Assembly: GCA_017522105.1 (NCBI GenBank)
Contig: JAFXAA010000017.1
Coordinates: 62,001-126,000, forward strand
DNA: 64,000 nucleotides
Origin: Bacteroidales bacterium
GTDB lineage: Bacteria > Bacteroidota > Bacteroidia > Bacteroidales > P3
Direction: 5' to 3'
Every line of letters starts with the position of its first letter. Positions within the stretch are counted from its first letter, which is position 1. Positions 40,187-48,121 of this stretch are shown here, one piece after another. The notes under the pieces are model-generated. The model worked only from the letters and a program-made list of their open reading frames with translations. It searched no databases and had not been told where the DNA came from. Position numbers and translations under genes: made by a program.

Positions 40187-40296
40187 GGACCGAGGTTCTC
40201 GACTACCTATCCCCAAAACGAGAAAGCCCACGGATAAAACCGTGAGCGTTTCTTGCCTTCTCGTTTGGGATTTTGAAATTGTCGAGATTTCGGTCC
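40187..40296. other. 110-nt imperfect long hairpin in the helicase operon leader
   Basis: The outer stem pairs GGACCGAGGTTCTCGAC (40187-40203) with GTCGAGATTTCGGTCC (40281-40296). The inner stem pairs CCCAAAACGAGAA and CCCACGG (40212-40232) with CCGTGAG and TTCTCGTTTGGG (40239-40269). The loop is ATAAAA. If the promoter at 40443 is used, the structure lies in the 5' leader of the helicase-methyltransferase operon. It could be a regulatory RNA, a recombination site or a small palindromic mobile element. Confidence 0.65.
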
Positions 40297-40387
40297 ACTT
40301 GAAAAGCAAAAACGCTTCTAATTTATGTATTTGTTACTATTCTATTTCTCTGTTTCTATTCTGTTTTAGTTGTTGTTTTTATTGAAA

Positions 40388-40422
40388 CTAACGCATTAAC
40401 GCATTTGCACATTAACGCATTC
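40388..40422. repeat. 8-nt-unit repeat array (intergenic)
   Basis: Units TAACGCAT, TAACGCAT, TTGCACAT, TAACGCAT follow one another, then TCTTTTATGTTATTTC. The last part recurs at 40741-40762 (ACGCATTCTTTTATGTTATT then TC), in both cases directly next to a minus-strand TATCTTTG promoter element. Confidence 0.7.
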
Positions 40423-40442
40423 TTTTATGTTATTTCACGGTG

Positions 40443-40450
40443 CAAAGATA
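40443..40450 (-). promoter_or_regulatory. -7 element, probable promoter of the helicase operon
   Basis: TATCTTTG on the minus strand. Initiation near 40437 would give a leader of about 320 nt containing the 8-nt array and the long hairpin before the helicase ATG. No good -33 is seen. Confidence 0.55.
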
Positions 40451-40485
40451 CGAAATCTTTGCAATATTATTCTATTTCTTTTATT

Positions 40486-40746
40486 TCAGCGTCTTCCGTC
40501 GGCAGCCGGCATTTTCAACTGCTTACAATTTGTAAGCAGTTCATCGGCACCTTCCCCTTTCAGGCGTTTTTTGAGCACAGCCCAATAGGTGCTCGCTTTG
40601 CGAGGGGTGTGTTGTTCGGTCAATATCTGCACAATATCAACGATGGAGAAATAATATTTCTCTTCCTCTTCGTTCCATGCAACGCGAACCTGGTTGCCTT
40701 CAAATATCTGTATGGCGTTCTGCTGGGTCATATTCTCAGTACGCAT
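40486..40746 (-). CDS. BRO-N-like phage antirepressor fragment
   Basis: An 86-residue protein: TQQNAIQIFEGNQVRVAWNE, then EKYYFSIVDIVQILTEQHTP and YWAVLKKRLKGEGADELLTN. This matches the N-terminal part of the BRO-N/antirepressor-like family common in Bacteroidetes (DNA-binding, often phage-derived). Full-length relatives continue beyond MPAADG with a second domain; here it ends in GRR and a stop, so it is probably a truncated remnant, though it retains an excellent promoter. It lies between the DUF6266 gene and the helicase operon leader, within the island. Confidence 0.7.
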   Translation of the reverse strand: MRTENMTQQNAIQIFEGNQVRVAWNEEEEKYYFSIVDIVQILTEQHTPRKASTYWAVLKKRLKGEGADELLTNCKQLKMPAADGRR

Positions 40747-40767
40747 TCTTTTATGTTATTTCGACTG

Positions 40768-40799
40768 CAAAGATACACATTTTTTCTAAAACGGCAAAA
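40768..40799 (-). promoter_or_regulatory. Promoter of the BRO-N-like gene
   Basis: On the minus strand, -33 TTTTG (40795-40799) and -7 TATCTTTG (40768-40775) are 19 bases apart, a perfect arrangement. The -33 abuts the stop of the DUF6266 gene. Confidence 0.78.
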
Positions 40800-41588
40800 T
40801 CAATTATCTGAGCCAACTGTAATGGTGCCGATGAATACTGACGGCGACACTCGGCGGTTGATATTTCGGTGGCTCTTGTCGGCTTTTTTCTCGTCGGGCG
40901 AGAGGGTCGCGACGCAGGCGGTGTTGGCGGCCTCGACGATGGCATAGAGGTGATAATTGATTGTGTTATCGTGTGGATGTGTGAATGCGTTAGTCTGATT
41001 TACTTGTTTACTCCTTGACTCGTTCTTGCATTTTGATGCTATTTCCTCGCTGAGGTCGGGCAGGTCGAAAGCAACGCTGGCGGCTTGCCGTTCGGCACAG
41101 GCCACGAGTTGGCAGACCTCCACCTGGAACTCGACGGCATAGATGAAGACCACATCGTCGGGTTTGGCATAATCAAATCTGCTGCAAGGGTCGAACTGAA
41201 GCTCTACATGCAAACCGCCAACATGGCAACTGGTAAAATCCACGCGGGTTATCGGGCCGGTGGAGAGAATAAGACGTGGATAGTCGATATGCACCGTTCC
41301 TTCGGCGTAGGTGAAGCATTGCTTGTTGATTTTGGCGAACTCGTTGTTCTCGACATGCCCGTGGGCATGGGCCTCCTTGGCGAGGCCGCGCTGGATGACA
41401 GAGCCAAGGATGGAGGAGGTGTGCTGCATAGCCTTGAAGAGCGCACGCTGCCGCAACTGCGCCTCAGACTTGTTGTCGTTGAACGACTTGGCCTTGCTGC
41501 GGCTGAACTGCTTGCCAAAGCGGGTATAGTAGACACGGTCACCGATGGTGCCCGTCTGCTCAATGATGGACGGTTTGACCTTTGCCAT
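40800..41588 (-). CDS. DUF6266-family protein
   Basis: The 262-residue protein opens MAKVKPSIIEQTGTIGDRVY-YTRFGKQF and continues with the RQRALFKAMQHTSSILG helix, the pattern of Bacteroidetes DUF6266 proteins of unknown function, often in mobile regions. The body is beta-rich (VDFTSCHVGGLHVELQFDPC; DVVFIYAVEFQVEVCQLVAC). Near residue 200 a stretch QTNAFTHPHDNTINYHLYAI is encoded by an 8-nt-unit repeat array (40960-40998), apparently inserted in frame just before a predicted beta strand. It has no close operon partner; upstream are AT-rich short tandem repeats (GGGGAGCAAWA twice near 41708-41725). Confidence 0.75.
   Translation of the reverse strand: MAKVKPSIIEQTGTIGDRVYYTRFGKQFSRSKAKSFNDNKSEAQLRQRALFKAMQHTSSILGSVIQRGLAKEAHAHGHVENNEFAKINKQCFTYAEGTVHIDYPRLILSTGPITRVDFTSCHVGGLHVELQFDPCSRFDYAKPDDVVFIYAVEFQVEVCQLVACAERQAASVAFDLPDLSEEIASKCKNESRSKQVNQTNAFTHPHDNTINYHLYAIVEAANTACVATLSPDEKKADKSHRNINRRVSPSVFIGTITVGSDN
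40960..40998. repeat. 8-nt-unit repeat array inside the DUF6266 gene
   Basis: On the coding strand: CAGACTAACG, CATTCACA, CATCCACA, CGATAACA, CAATC. Same unit family as the arrays in the helicase gene and the intergenic regions. The reading frame stays open through it. Confidence 0.65.
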
Positions 41589-41782
41589 AGTATAATAGTA
41601 TATGTATTATCCCGAAGGAATTCTAATATAATCTAACTAAATGTAGAACGAAGGAATAGTATATTTAGTATAGAGTTACAGTAGAGTTACACAAAAAGGG
41701 AACAACAGGGGAGCAATAGGGGAGCAAAACCAATAGAACACTATCTGGCAATCTATCAAAGATATATATCCTTATAAAATAA

Positions 41783-41812
41783 AAAAACAAAAGGGCATCC
41801 CATAGGATGCCC
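41783..41812 (-). terminator. Terminator of pnp
   Basis: GGGCATCC (41793-41800) and GGATGCCC (41805-41812) form an 8-bp stem with a four-base loop. On the minus strand it is followed by TTTTGTTTTTTTA. Confidence 0.9.
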
Positions 41813-41841
41813 TTGTCTATTGTATTGGTTCACGCTTTGGG

Positions 41842-44121
41842 TTAGCGACGGCGGCCTTCGCCGTTGCCGGAGCTGCGGCGCTCGCCACCATTACCGCCTT
41901 CACGACGGCCACGGCTACCACGGTCACCGTCCTTGCGGGGACCACGGTCGCCACCTTCGCGGCGCGGGCCACGGGCGGGCTTCTCTTCCACATAGCCTTC
42001 GGGCTTGGGCAGGAGGGCCTTGCGGCTGAGCTTGATCTTGCCGTTCTTCTCGTCGAAGGCGATGACCTTCACCTGGAACTCGTCGCCCACGTGGATGAGG
42101 CCCTCGAGGGTTTCGGGGTGGCCCCACTCGTACTCGCTGATGTGCATCAGGCCTTCCTTGCCGGGCAGGAACTCCATGAAGGCGCCGAACTCGACGATGC
42201 TGACGACCTTGGCGTCGAACACATCGCCCACTTCGGGCACCGTGCAGATGTCCTTGATCCACTTGAGGGCGGCGGCGATGTCGTCCTTGTTCTGCGAGGC
42301 GACGTCGACGATGCCGAACTCGCCTTCCTCTTCGATATTGATGATGGTGTTGGTCTCGGCCTGGATCTTCTGGATGACCTCGCCACCCTTGCCGATGACG
42401 GCACCGATGAAGTCTTTCGGGATCTTGATCTGCTCGATGCGGGGCACGAAGTCCTTGTAGTCCTCGCGGGGCTGCGGGATGGTCTCGGCAATCTTGTCGA
42501 GGATGAAGAGACGACCCTGGCGGGCCTGCTCGAGGGCCTTGGCCAGCACGTCATAGCTGAGGCCGTCGACCTTGATATCCATCTGGCAGGCGGTGATACC
42601 GTCGCGGGTGCCGCAGACCTTGAAGTCCATGTCGCCGAGGTGGTCCTCGTCGCCGAGGATGTCGCTCAGCACGGCCCACTTGTCACCCTTCGAGATGAGA
42701 CCCATGGCGATACCGGCCACTGGCTTGCGCAGCTTGACGCCGGCATCCATCAGCGCCATGCAGCCGGCGCAGACGGTGGCCATCGAGCTGGAGCCGTTGC
42801 TTTCGAGGATGTCGGAGACCACGCGGATGGTGTAGGGGCATTCCTCCTCGGTGGGCAGAACCTCCTTGAGGGCGCGCCAGGCCAGGTGGCCGTGACCCAC
42901 CTCGCGGCGGCTGGTGCTGCCGGAGCGTTTCACCTCGCCGGTGGCGAAGCCGGGGAAGTTGTAGTGCAGCAGGAAGCGGCGGGTGCCCTCGATGACGGCA
43001 CCGTCGATCTTCTGCTCGTCGAGCTTGGTGCCCAGCGTGCAGGTGCTGAGGGACTGCGTCTCGCCGCGGGTGAAGATGGCGCTACCATGGGCCGAAGGCA
43101 GGTAGTCGGTCTCACACCAGATGGGGCGAATCTCGTCGAGCTGACGGCCGTCGAGGCGGGTGCGCTCGTTGAGCACCATGTCGCGCATGGCCTCGCGCTC
43201 GGTGTCGTGATAGTAGCGGTCGATCATGAACTTCACCTCGTCGGTGAGGGTCTCTTCGGTATAGTTGGCATCGATGAACTCCTGCTTGATGGCGGCGAAG
43301 CCGTCCTCGCGCTGGTGCTTGTTGGCGATGCCCTGCTTGCTGAAGTCGTAGCACTTCTGGTAGACGGCCTGGCGGATGCGTTCGCGCAGCTCCTCGTCGT
43401 TCACCTCGTGGCAGTACTCGCGTTTCTCCTGCTTGCCGGTCTCGATGGTGAGCTCGTTCAGCACGCGGCACTGGATTTTGATGGCCTCGTGGGCGGCCTT
43501 GAGGGCGTTGAGCATCACGTCCTCGCTGACCTCTTTCATCTCGCCTTCCACCATCATGATGTTGTCCTCGGTGGCGGCCACTATGAGGTCGAGGTCGGCG
43601 CGCTCGATGTCCTGCATGGGGGTGTTGATGACGTACTGGCCGTCGAGGTAGCTCACGCGCACCTCGCTGACGGGGCCGTTGAAGGGGATGTCGCTCACGG
43701 CGAGGGCCGAAGCAGCGGCCAGGGCGGCCAGCTGGTCGGGCATGGTGTCGTGGTCACCACTGATGAGGGTGATGTTCACCTGCACCTCGGCGTGGAAGTT
43801 GTCGGGGAAAAGGGGACGCAGGGCGCGGTCGACCAGACGGGCGATGAGGATCTCATGCTCCGAGGGACGTGCCTCGCGCTTGAAGAAACCGCCAGGGAAG
43901 CGACCCATGGCGGCGTATTTTTCCTGGTAGTCAACAGTGAGGGGCATGAAGTCGACGTTCTCGCCCACCTCGCGCTTGGAGCAGACGGTGGCCAGAAGCA
44001 TCGTGTTGTTCATGCGGACAACGGCAGCGCCGTCGGCCTGTTTGGCCAGCTTGCCGGTCTCGATTTCGATCATGCGGCCGTCGCCGAGGTCGAAACGTTT
44101 AGTGATAATGTGTTCGTTCAT
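41842..44121 (-). CDS. pnp: Polyribonucleotide nucleotidyltransferase (PNPase)
   Basis: PNPase is the phosphorolytic 3'-5' exoribonuclease of RNA turnover. The 759-residue protein has two RNase PH domains (first: [40 protein letters not shown]; second: [35 protein letters not shown]), then a KH domain ([18 protein letters not shown]) and an S1 domain ([20 protein letters not shown]). The last 45 residues are an Arg/Gly-rich tail ([20 protein letters not shown] and more) not present in E. coli PNPase, likely an RNA-binding extension. It is monocistronic with a promoter and a strong terminator. Confidence 0.97.
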   Translation of the reverse strand: MNEHIITKRFDLGDGRMIEIETGKLAKQADGAAVVRMNNTMLLATVCSKREVGENVDFMPLTVDYQEKYAAMGRFPGGFFKREARPSEHEILIARLVDRALRPLFPDNFHAEVQVNITLISGDHDTMPDQLAALAAASALAVSDIPFNGPVSEVRVSYLDGQYVINTPMQDIERADLDLIVAATEDNIMMVEGEMKEVSEDVMLNALKAAHEAIKIQCRVLNELTIETGKQEKREYCHEVNDEELRERIRQAVYQKCYDFSKQGIANKHQREDGFAAIKQEFIDANYTEETLTDEVKFMIDRYYHDTEREAMRDMVLNERTRLDGRQLDEIRPIWCETDYLPSAHGSAIFTRGETQSLSTCTLGTKLDEQKIDGAVIEGTRRFLLHYNFPGFATGEVKRSGSTSRREVGHGHLAWRALKEVLPTEEECPYTIRVVSDILESNGSSSMATVCAGCMALMDAGVKLRKPVAGIAMGLISKGDKWAVLSDILGDEDHLGDMDFKVCGTRDGITACQMDIKVDGLSYDVLAKALEQARQGRLFILDKIAETIPQPREDYKDFVPRIEQIKIPKDFIGAVIGKGGEVIQKIQAETNTIINIEEEGEFGIVDVASQNKDDIAAALKWIKDICTVPEVGDVFDAKVVSIVEFGAFMEFLPGKEGLMHISEYEWGHPETLEGLIHVGDEFQVKVIAFDEKNGKIKLSRKALLPKPEGYVEEKPARGPRREGGDRGPRKDGDRGSRGRREGGNGGERRSSGNGEGRRR

Positions 44122-44248
44122 CTTGTTTTTTATTGTTTTCTATTACTTTACCGCAGCCTCGGGGACCGTCCCCAAGACCCATAAAAGCATTAATATTCAA
44201 ATTACTATCTCCATCGTCGGGCATCAAAAGACCGGCTAAAAGAAAGTG

Positions 44249-44277
44249 CAAAGATACGAAAAAAAAGTGAAACAAAA
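44249..44277 (-). promoter_or_regulatory. Promoter of pnp
   Basis: Minus-strand -7 TATCTTTG (44249-44256) with TTTTG (44273-44277) upstream at a slightly short spacing of 16. The leader would be about 120 nt and contains GGTCCCCGAGGC-type sequence that could fold. Confidence 0.6.
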
Positions 44278-44330
44278 CAGTGATTAGCCTTATCATAAGA
44301 AAAATATTTGGCCAATAGCATAATACTTCT

Positions 44331-44338
44331 TACTTTTG
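44331..44338 (+). promoter_or_regulatory. -7 element upstream of the metal locus
   Basis: TACTTTTG at 44331-44338 matches TAnnTTTG. It overlaps the first possible TTG start of the following frame, which therefore cannot be the start if this promoter is used. Confidence 0.55.
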
Positions 44339-45190
44339 CATCCCGAAATAGCACGCCTGACGCTGCGATATATAGCCTCCACCCTACTGTTGGCCACCTA
44401 CTTGCCAATGGTACTATTTTCGTCACTGCACACGCACCACGAGACGGTTGACACTCATGACAACTGCCTGCAGTGCGCCGGCCACTTCGAGACCCACCAC
44501 AACCACCAGCACGACTGCCTGTTCTGCAATTTCCTCAGCCTGTACTATCACGGGCAACCATCAGAGCAGCCGCGCTTTATCCTCCCCTCCGCGGAAACGG
44601 CGCTTCCCCTCATTGCGGGAAACGTCAATACACATTGCGCCGGGGTGGCCAGGCTGTCGGAAACCGACAGCCCAGCGATTATTTTTTTTTTGCCAGACAC
44701 TATTTTTTGCTTATCTTTGCAATCGGAAGACAGCCCTTGCCGTACACGCAATTGCATAAAATACAACGCAATACACCACACCACAAGGTCTGTTTCCGCT
44801 CGACAGTATGGAACAAATGCTAAGAAAAGCACTCTCGATCATAGTACCGATACTGATACTCCTGGGCACCGCCGGGATGTCGGTAGAACGATGCTCATGC
44901 ACCGGACGAGTGTCTGTCGTGTTCCCGTCGGCCGACGACTGCTGTCCCACCGGCAGCAGCTGCAAGACGACAGTCACAATGCAACTGTCCGACTATGTGC
45001 CCACTGCCGCAACAACCCTCGCCCCACCCCTGCTGCCATTTCTGGCCACGACCCACCTCCTTGTGGACAGGCCGACGCCACTCCCCCTGTTGCACACACC
45101 GCCGGCGGCCCACGGCCCCGCGCCCCACGGCCACTCGGCCGAAACGATTGCTATACTGAGGGTTTGACGCTTTCCTCCAAGCGCCACTAA
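44336..45190 (+). CDS. His/Cys-rich putative membrane protein (ends uncertain)
   Basis: The frame's first 130 codons look real: a hydrophobic helix (YIASTLLLATYLPMVLFSSL) followed by a histidine/cysteine-rich stretch (LHTHHETVDTHDNCLQC, FETHHNHQHDCLFCNFLSLY). This is typical of small Bacteroidetes envelope proteins that precede metal-related TonB receptors, and suggests metal binding. The start is unclear: no ATG precedes the helix; ATG 44408 lies inside it and TTG 44390 is possible. The last third of the frame (from about 44750) is Arg/Pro/His-rich and overlaps a better gene in another frame, so the true end may be earlier, perhaps changed by a frameshift near the T run at 44683-44693. Treat both ends as approximate. 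Confidence 0.4.
   Translation: MHPEIARLTLRYIASTLLLATYLPMVLFSSLHTHHETVDTHDNCLQCAGHFETHHNHQHDCLFCNFLSLYYHGQPSEQPRFILPSAETALPLIAGNVNTHCAGVARLSETDSPAIIFFLPDTIFCLSLQSEDSPCRTRNCIKYNAIHHTTRSVSARQYGTNAKKSTLDHSTDTDTPGHRRDVGRTMLMHRTSVCRVPVGRRLLSHRQQLQDDSHNATVRLCAHCRNNPRPTPAAISGHDPPPCGQADATPPVAHTAGGPRPRAPRPLGRNDCYTEGLTLSSKRH
44712..44719 (+). promoter_or_regulatory. -7 element upstream of the CC-motif protein gene
   Basis: TATCTTTG at 44712-44719 in an AT-rich patch with a T-run/TTTTTTTTGCC about 20 bases upstream. It implies a leader of about 82 nt and lies inside the preceding long frame. Confidence 0.6.
44808..45167 (+). CDS. HYC_CC_PP-like small metal-locus protein
   Basis: A 119-residue protein with an N-terminal hydrophobic helix (ALSIIVPILILLGTAGMSV) then CSCTGRVSVVFPSADDCCPT and SSCKTT, and later a PTPLPLLHTPPAA segment. 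This resembles the Bacteroidetes small proteins called HYC_CC_PP after their motifs; the CC and PP are present and the HYC position reads RCSC. They sit next to heavy-metal TonB receptors and metal chaperones, as here. It lies 56 bases upstream of the receptor gene and likely shares its transcript. Role unknown, probably metal handling at the envelope. Confidence 0.65.
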   Translation: MEQMLRKALSIIVPILILLGTAGMSVERCSCTGRVSVVFPSADDCCPTGSSCKTTVTMQLSDYVPTAATTLAPPLLPFLATTHLLVDRPTPLPLLHTPPAAHGPAPHGHSAETIAILRV

Positions 45191-45223
45191 CCTCATGTAT
45201 AACAGCAATCGAAAAAAAACACC

Positions 45224-47203
45224 ATGAACAAACACACATTGGCTGCCTGCCTGCTATGGCTGGCAGCCGCCAACGTCGGCGCACAGACCGACACCACCCG
45301 CAACCGCACGTTGCAAGAGGTGATCATACAGCAACGCAAAGACGACGGCATTACGCGCATGAGCGGTGCCGCAAACGGCATGGAGATAGGCCAGGACGAA
45401 CTGTTCAGGGCCGCCTGCTGCAACCTGGGCGAAAGCTTTGTCACCAATCCCTCGGTCGACGTAAACTACAGCGACGCCGCCGTCGGTGCAAGACAGATAA
45501 AACTGCTCGGCCTGAGCGGACAATACGTACAGCTCCTGCTGGAGAACATGCCCACCACACAAGGCGCCGCCACCCCCTATGCGCTGGGATACGTGCCGGG
45601 CGCATGGATGAAAAGCATAGCCGTGAGCAAAGGCGCCTCGAGCGTGAAAAACGGCCCGCAAAGCATCACCGGACAAATCAATGTGGACTACCTCAAGCCC
45701 GAAGACGAGCCAGGCCTGCTGCTCAACCTCTACACCGACAGCCACCTGAAAACCGAAGCCAACGCCGTTGGCAACCTGCACCTCGGCCACCACCTGAGCA
45801 GCGAAGTGCTGGCACACTACGAACGCGGACTCATGCACATGGACGAGAACGGCGACGGCTGGCACGACTCGCCACTGGTGGAGCAACTGCACCTGCAAAA
45901 CAGATGGAAACTCGCACACGGACGCTACATTATGCACGCCGGCATAGGCTATCTGGACGAACAGCGCGATGGCGGGCAGATGGCCGACTACAGCAGCAAC
46001 CCCTACCGTGTGCTCACCGGTGCCCGTCGATTAGAAGCCTACATGAAACACGCCTTCCTCATCGACCGCCAGCACAACACCAACCTTGCCCTGCTCGCCA
46101 ACGGCGACATCTACACCCTCGACGGCACCTTCGGCCCCACCCGCTACGGCAACCGGCAGCAGAGAATCAACGCACAACTGATACTGGAACACGAATTCAG
46201 CAGCATGCACAGTCTCTCCACAGGCATCGGTGTCGATGCCGACCGCATCGCCGAGTCGCACTCCTCCCTCCCCCTCCACCCCACCGACGAATACACCCCC
46301 GGCATCTATGCACAATACACCTTCACCCCAAACTACCGATACACCCTCATGGCTGGTCTGCGGGCCGACCACAGCACCTTCTTCGACCGGACCTACACCA
46401 CACCACGGCTGCACATGAAATGGGTGGCAACCGACTGGATGACCCTGCGCGCCTCGCTGGGCAAGGGCTACCGTACACCCCACCCACTGGCCGAGCACCA
46501 CTATCTGCTCGCCACCGGCCGCACACTCAACCTGCTCGAGCCGACATTGGAAGAGGCTTGGAACAGCGGCGTAAGCTCGACATTCTACATTCCCCTCGCC
46601 AACCGGACCATAACGCTCAACGCGGAATACTACTACACCGACTTCATCAGCCAAACCGTGGTCGACTACGACAGCGACCCTACAAAAATAATCATCTCGC
46701 CGCTCAACGGCCAATCCTTTTCACACACCGTACAAGTCGACGCCTCCTGCGACATCACCGACGAACTGAACCTGCTGGCCGCCTGGCGCTACAACCACGT
46801 GATGTGCACCTATGGCGGAAAACTGCGCGAAAAGCCTCTTCAAAGCCGCTATAAAGGGCTGCTCACCGTCGGCTGGCGGCCCATGCTCGCCCTATGGCAA
46901 ATCGACCTCACCCTGCAGCTCAACGGCCCGGGACGTGTGCCGGCACACCTCGCCGCCGACGGAAGTCTGTGTTCCGAAAGCACCTTCCCTGCCTACCTTC
47001 AGATCAATATGCAGATCACTCGCGAGTTCCGGCACTTCTCTCTCTACCTCGGTGGCGAGAACCTGACAAACTATCGACAACCCAACCCAATAGTGAATGC
47101 AGCCAACCCCTGGGCCGACACCTTCGACCCTACCCTCGTGTGGGGACCCGTGCACGGCATCATGCTATATGCAGGCATACGACTGAATCTATGGAAAATA
47201 TAA
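45224..47203 (+). CDS. TonB-dependent outer-membrane receptor (metal-type context)
   Basis: A 659-residue outer-membrane receptor with a signal peptide (MNKHTLAACLLWLAAANVGA, cleaved before QTD). The plug domain contains TLQEVIIQQRKDDGITRMSG, VGARQIKLLGLSGQYVQLLL and VSKGASSVKNGPQSITGQIN. The 22-strand barrel follows (GKGYRTPHPLAEHHYLLATG is a characteristic mid-barrel segment), ending GIMLYAGIRLNLWKI with a near-terminal aromatic. It lacks the N-terminal carboxypeptidase-regulatory-like domain of SusC proteins. The flanking CC-motif protein and HMA chaperone point to copper or another soft metal, or a metal complex, as substrate. That is inference. Confidence 0.9.
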   Translation: MNKHTLAACLLWLAAANVGAQTDTTRNRTLQEVIIQQRKDDGITRMSGAANGMEIGQDELFRAACCNLGESFVTNPSVDVNYSDAAVGARQIKLLGLSGQYVQLLLENMPTTQGAATPYALGYVPGAWMKSIAVSKGASSVKNGPQSITGQINVDYLKPEDEPGLLLNLYTDSHLKTEANAVGNLHLGHHLSSEVLAHYERGLMHMDENGDGWHDSPLVEQLHLQNRWKLAHGRYIMHAGIGYLDEQRDGGQMADYSSNPYRVLTGARRLEAYMKHAFLIDRQHNTNLALLANGDIYTLDGTFGPTRYGNRQQRINAQLILEHEFSSMHSLSTGIGVDADRIAESHSSLPLHPTDEYTPGIYAQYTFTPNYRYTLMAGLRADHSTFFDRTYTTPRLHMKWVATDWMTLRASLGKGYRTPHPLAEHHYLLATGRTLNLLEPTLEEAWNSGVSSTFYIPLANRTITLNAEYYYTDFISQTVVDYDSDPTKIIISPLNGQSFSHTVQVDASCDITDELNLLAAWRYNHVMCTYGGKLREKPLQSRYKGLLTVGWRPMLALWQIDLTLQLNGPGRVPAHLAADGSLCSESTFPAYLQINMQITREFRHFSLYLGGENLTNYRQPNPIVNAANPWADTFDPTLVWGPVHGIMLYAGIRLNLWKI

Positions 47204-47222
47204 CCCCAAAAAACAAACCAAA

Positions 47223-47552
47223 ATGAAACAGACACTTTTGACCATTTTCACCTGCCTGCTGATACTGGCGGGCGGCAAAGACCTGCGTGTGCTGGTGATG
47301 ACACCCACACCGCAGATGCATTGCGAAAACTGCGAGAACAAAATCAAAAAGAGCCTCCGATTCGAGAAAGGGGTGACAAAGATAGAGACCAGCATCGCAG
47401 AACAAACCGTCACCGTGACCTACGACGCCAGGAAATGCGACGCACAACGTCTGCAAGCAGCCATGAAACAAATAGGATACGACACAAAGGTGCTATCGGA
47501 CAAGCCTCTCACCACCAACAAAAACAATAGCGTCCAGAAGAAAAAGCAGTAA
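47223..47552 (+). CDS. Heavy-metal-associated (HMA) domain protein, exported
   Basis: A 109-residue protein with a hydrophobic N-terminus (MKQTLLTIFTCLLILAGG) and an HMA fold: MHCENCENKIKKSLRFEKGV (Cys34-x2-Cys37), then VTKIETSIAEQTVTVTYDAR and QLQAAMKQIGYDT-like ending (LQAAMKQIGYDTKV). HMA proteins carry Cu(I) or similar soft metals between partners. It follows the receptor gene by 19 bases and is its probable periplasmic partner. The C-terminal tail is lysine-rich and disordered. A hairpin GCCCGA/TCGGGC follows at 47554-47572. Confidence 0.85.
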   Translation: MKQTLLTIFTCLLILAGGKDLRVLVMTPTPQMHCENCENKIKKSLRFEKGVTKIETSIAEQTVTVTYDARKCDAQRLQAAMKQIGYDTKVLSDKPLTTNKNNSVQKKKQ

Positions 47553-47579
47553 AGCCCGACCAATAATCGGGCAACAACA

Positions 47580-47615
47580 AAGAAAAAAGGACTGCCCGGA
47601 GAAACCCGGGCAATC
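47580..47615 (-). terminator. Terminator of rpsO
   Basis: GATTGCCCGG and CCGGGCAGTC (minus strand; 47591-47615) form a stem with loop GTTTCT, followed by CTTTTTTCTTTG. Confidence 0.8.
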
Positions 47616-47658
47616 CCAACCATAACCAAATAAATATGAAAAACTATTACCTTTTTCT

Positions 47659-47928
47659 TTATTTGCGGAGGCCGAGCTGCTTGACGATGGCGCGGTAGCG
47701 CTCGATGTCTTTCTCCTTCAGGTAGTCAAGCATCTTGCGGCGTTTGCCGACGAGCATGACGAGGGCACGCTCGGAGACCTGGTCTTTCTTGTGCTCCTTC
47801 ATCAGCTCGGTGAGGTGCTGTATGCGGTAGGTGAAGAGGGCAATCTGTCCTTCGGTGCTACCACTGTCTTTCGCGGATTTACCATACTGCGCGAAGATTT
47901 CTTCTTTCTTTTCTTTTGTCAGATACAT
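47659..47928 (-). CDS. rpsO: 30S ribosomal protein S15
   Basis: S15 binds 16S rRNA and helps nucleate the small-subunit platform. The 89-residue product has the normal length and motifs: MYLTKEKKEEIFAQYGKSAK, DSGSTEGQIALFTYRIQHLT, and VMLVGKRRKMLDYLKEKDIE, ending VKQLGLRK. It is monocistronic with its own promoter (47978-48009) and terminator. In many bacteria rpsO is adjacent to pnp; here a 3.5-kb metal locus lies between them, which hints that the metal locus was inserted. Confidence 0.98.
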   Translation of the reverse strand: MYLTKEKKEEIFAQYGKSAKDSGSTEGQIALFTYRIQHLTELMKEHKKDQVSERALVMLVGKRRKMLDYLKEKDIERYRAIVKQLGLRK

Positions 47929-47977
47929 AACGTGTTACGTTTATTTTCTTTATTTGTTTTCGTTCTCAAATCGGATG

Positions 47978-48009
47978 CAAAGATACACATTTTTCCGAAA
48001 CTGGCAAAA
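47978..48009 (-). promoter_or_regulatory. Promoter of rpsO
   Basis: Minus-strand -33 TTTTG (48005-48009) and -7 TATCTTTG (47978-47985) are 19 bases apart, a perfect match to the Bacteroidetes arrangement. Confidence 0.8.
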
Positions 48010-48121
48010 TATTTTGCACGCAAACCGCACTTTTAACACTTGTTAAGAAAGTGCACGGCACATAAACAGCAGGTATAGCAAAGCGATGCGGAGGGGGTGC
48101 CGGAGGCACTGTGACGGGACG

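Noticed and set aside
40187-40296. Retron or group II intron RNA
   Set aside because: No reverse transcriptase gene lies nearby and the hairpin lacks the conserved features of either element.
42091-44184. Long plus-strand frame opposite pnp
   Set aside because: Low-complexity Val/Asp/Leu translation and full PNPase motifs on the other strand; antisense shadow of biased codon use.
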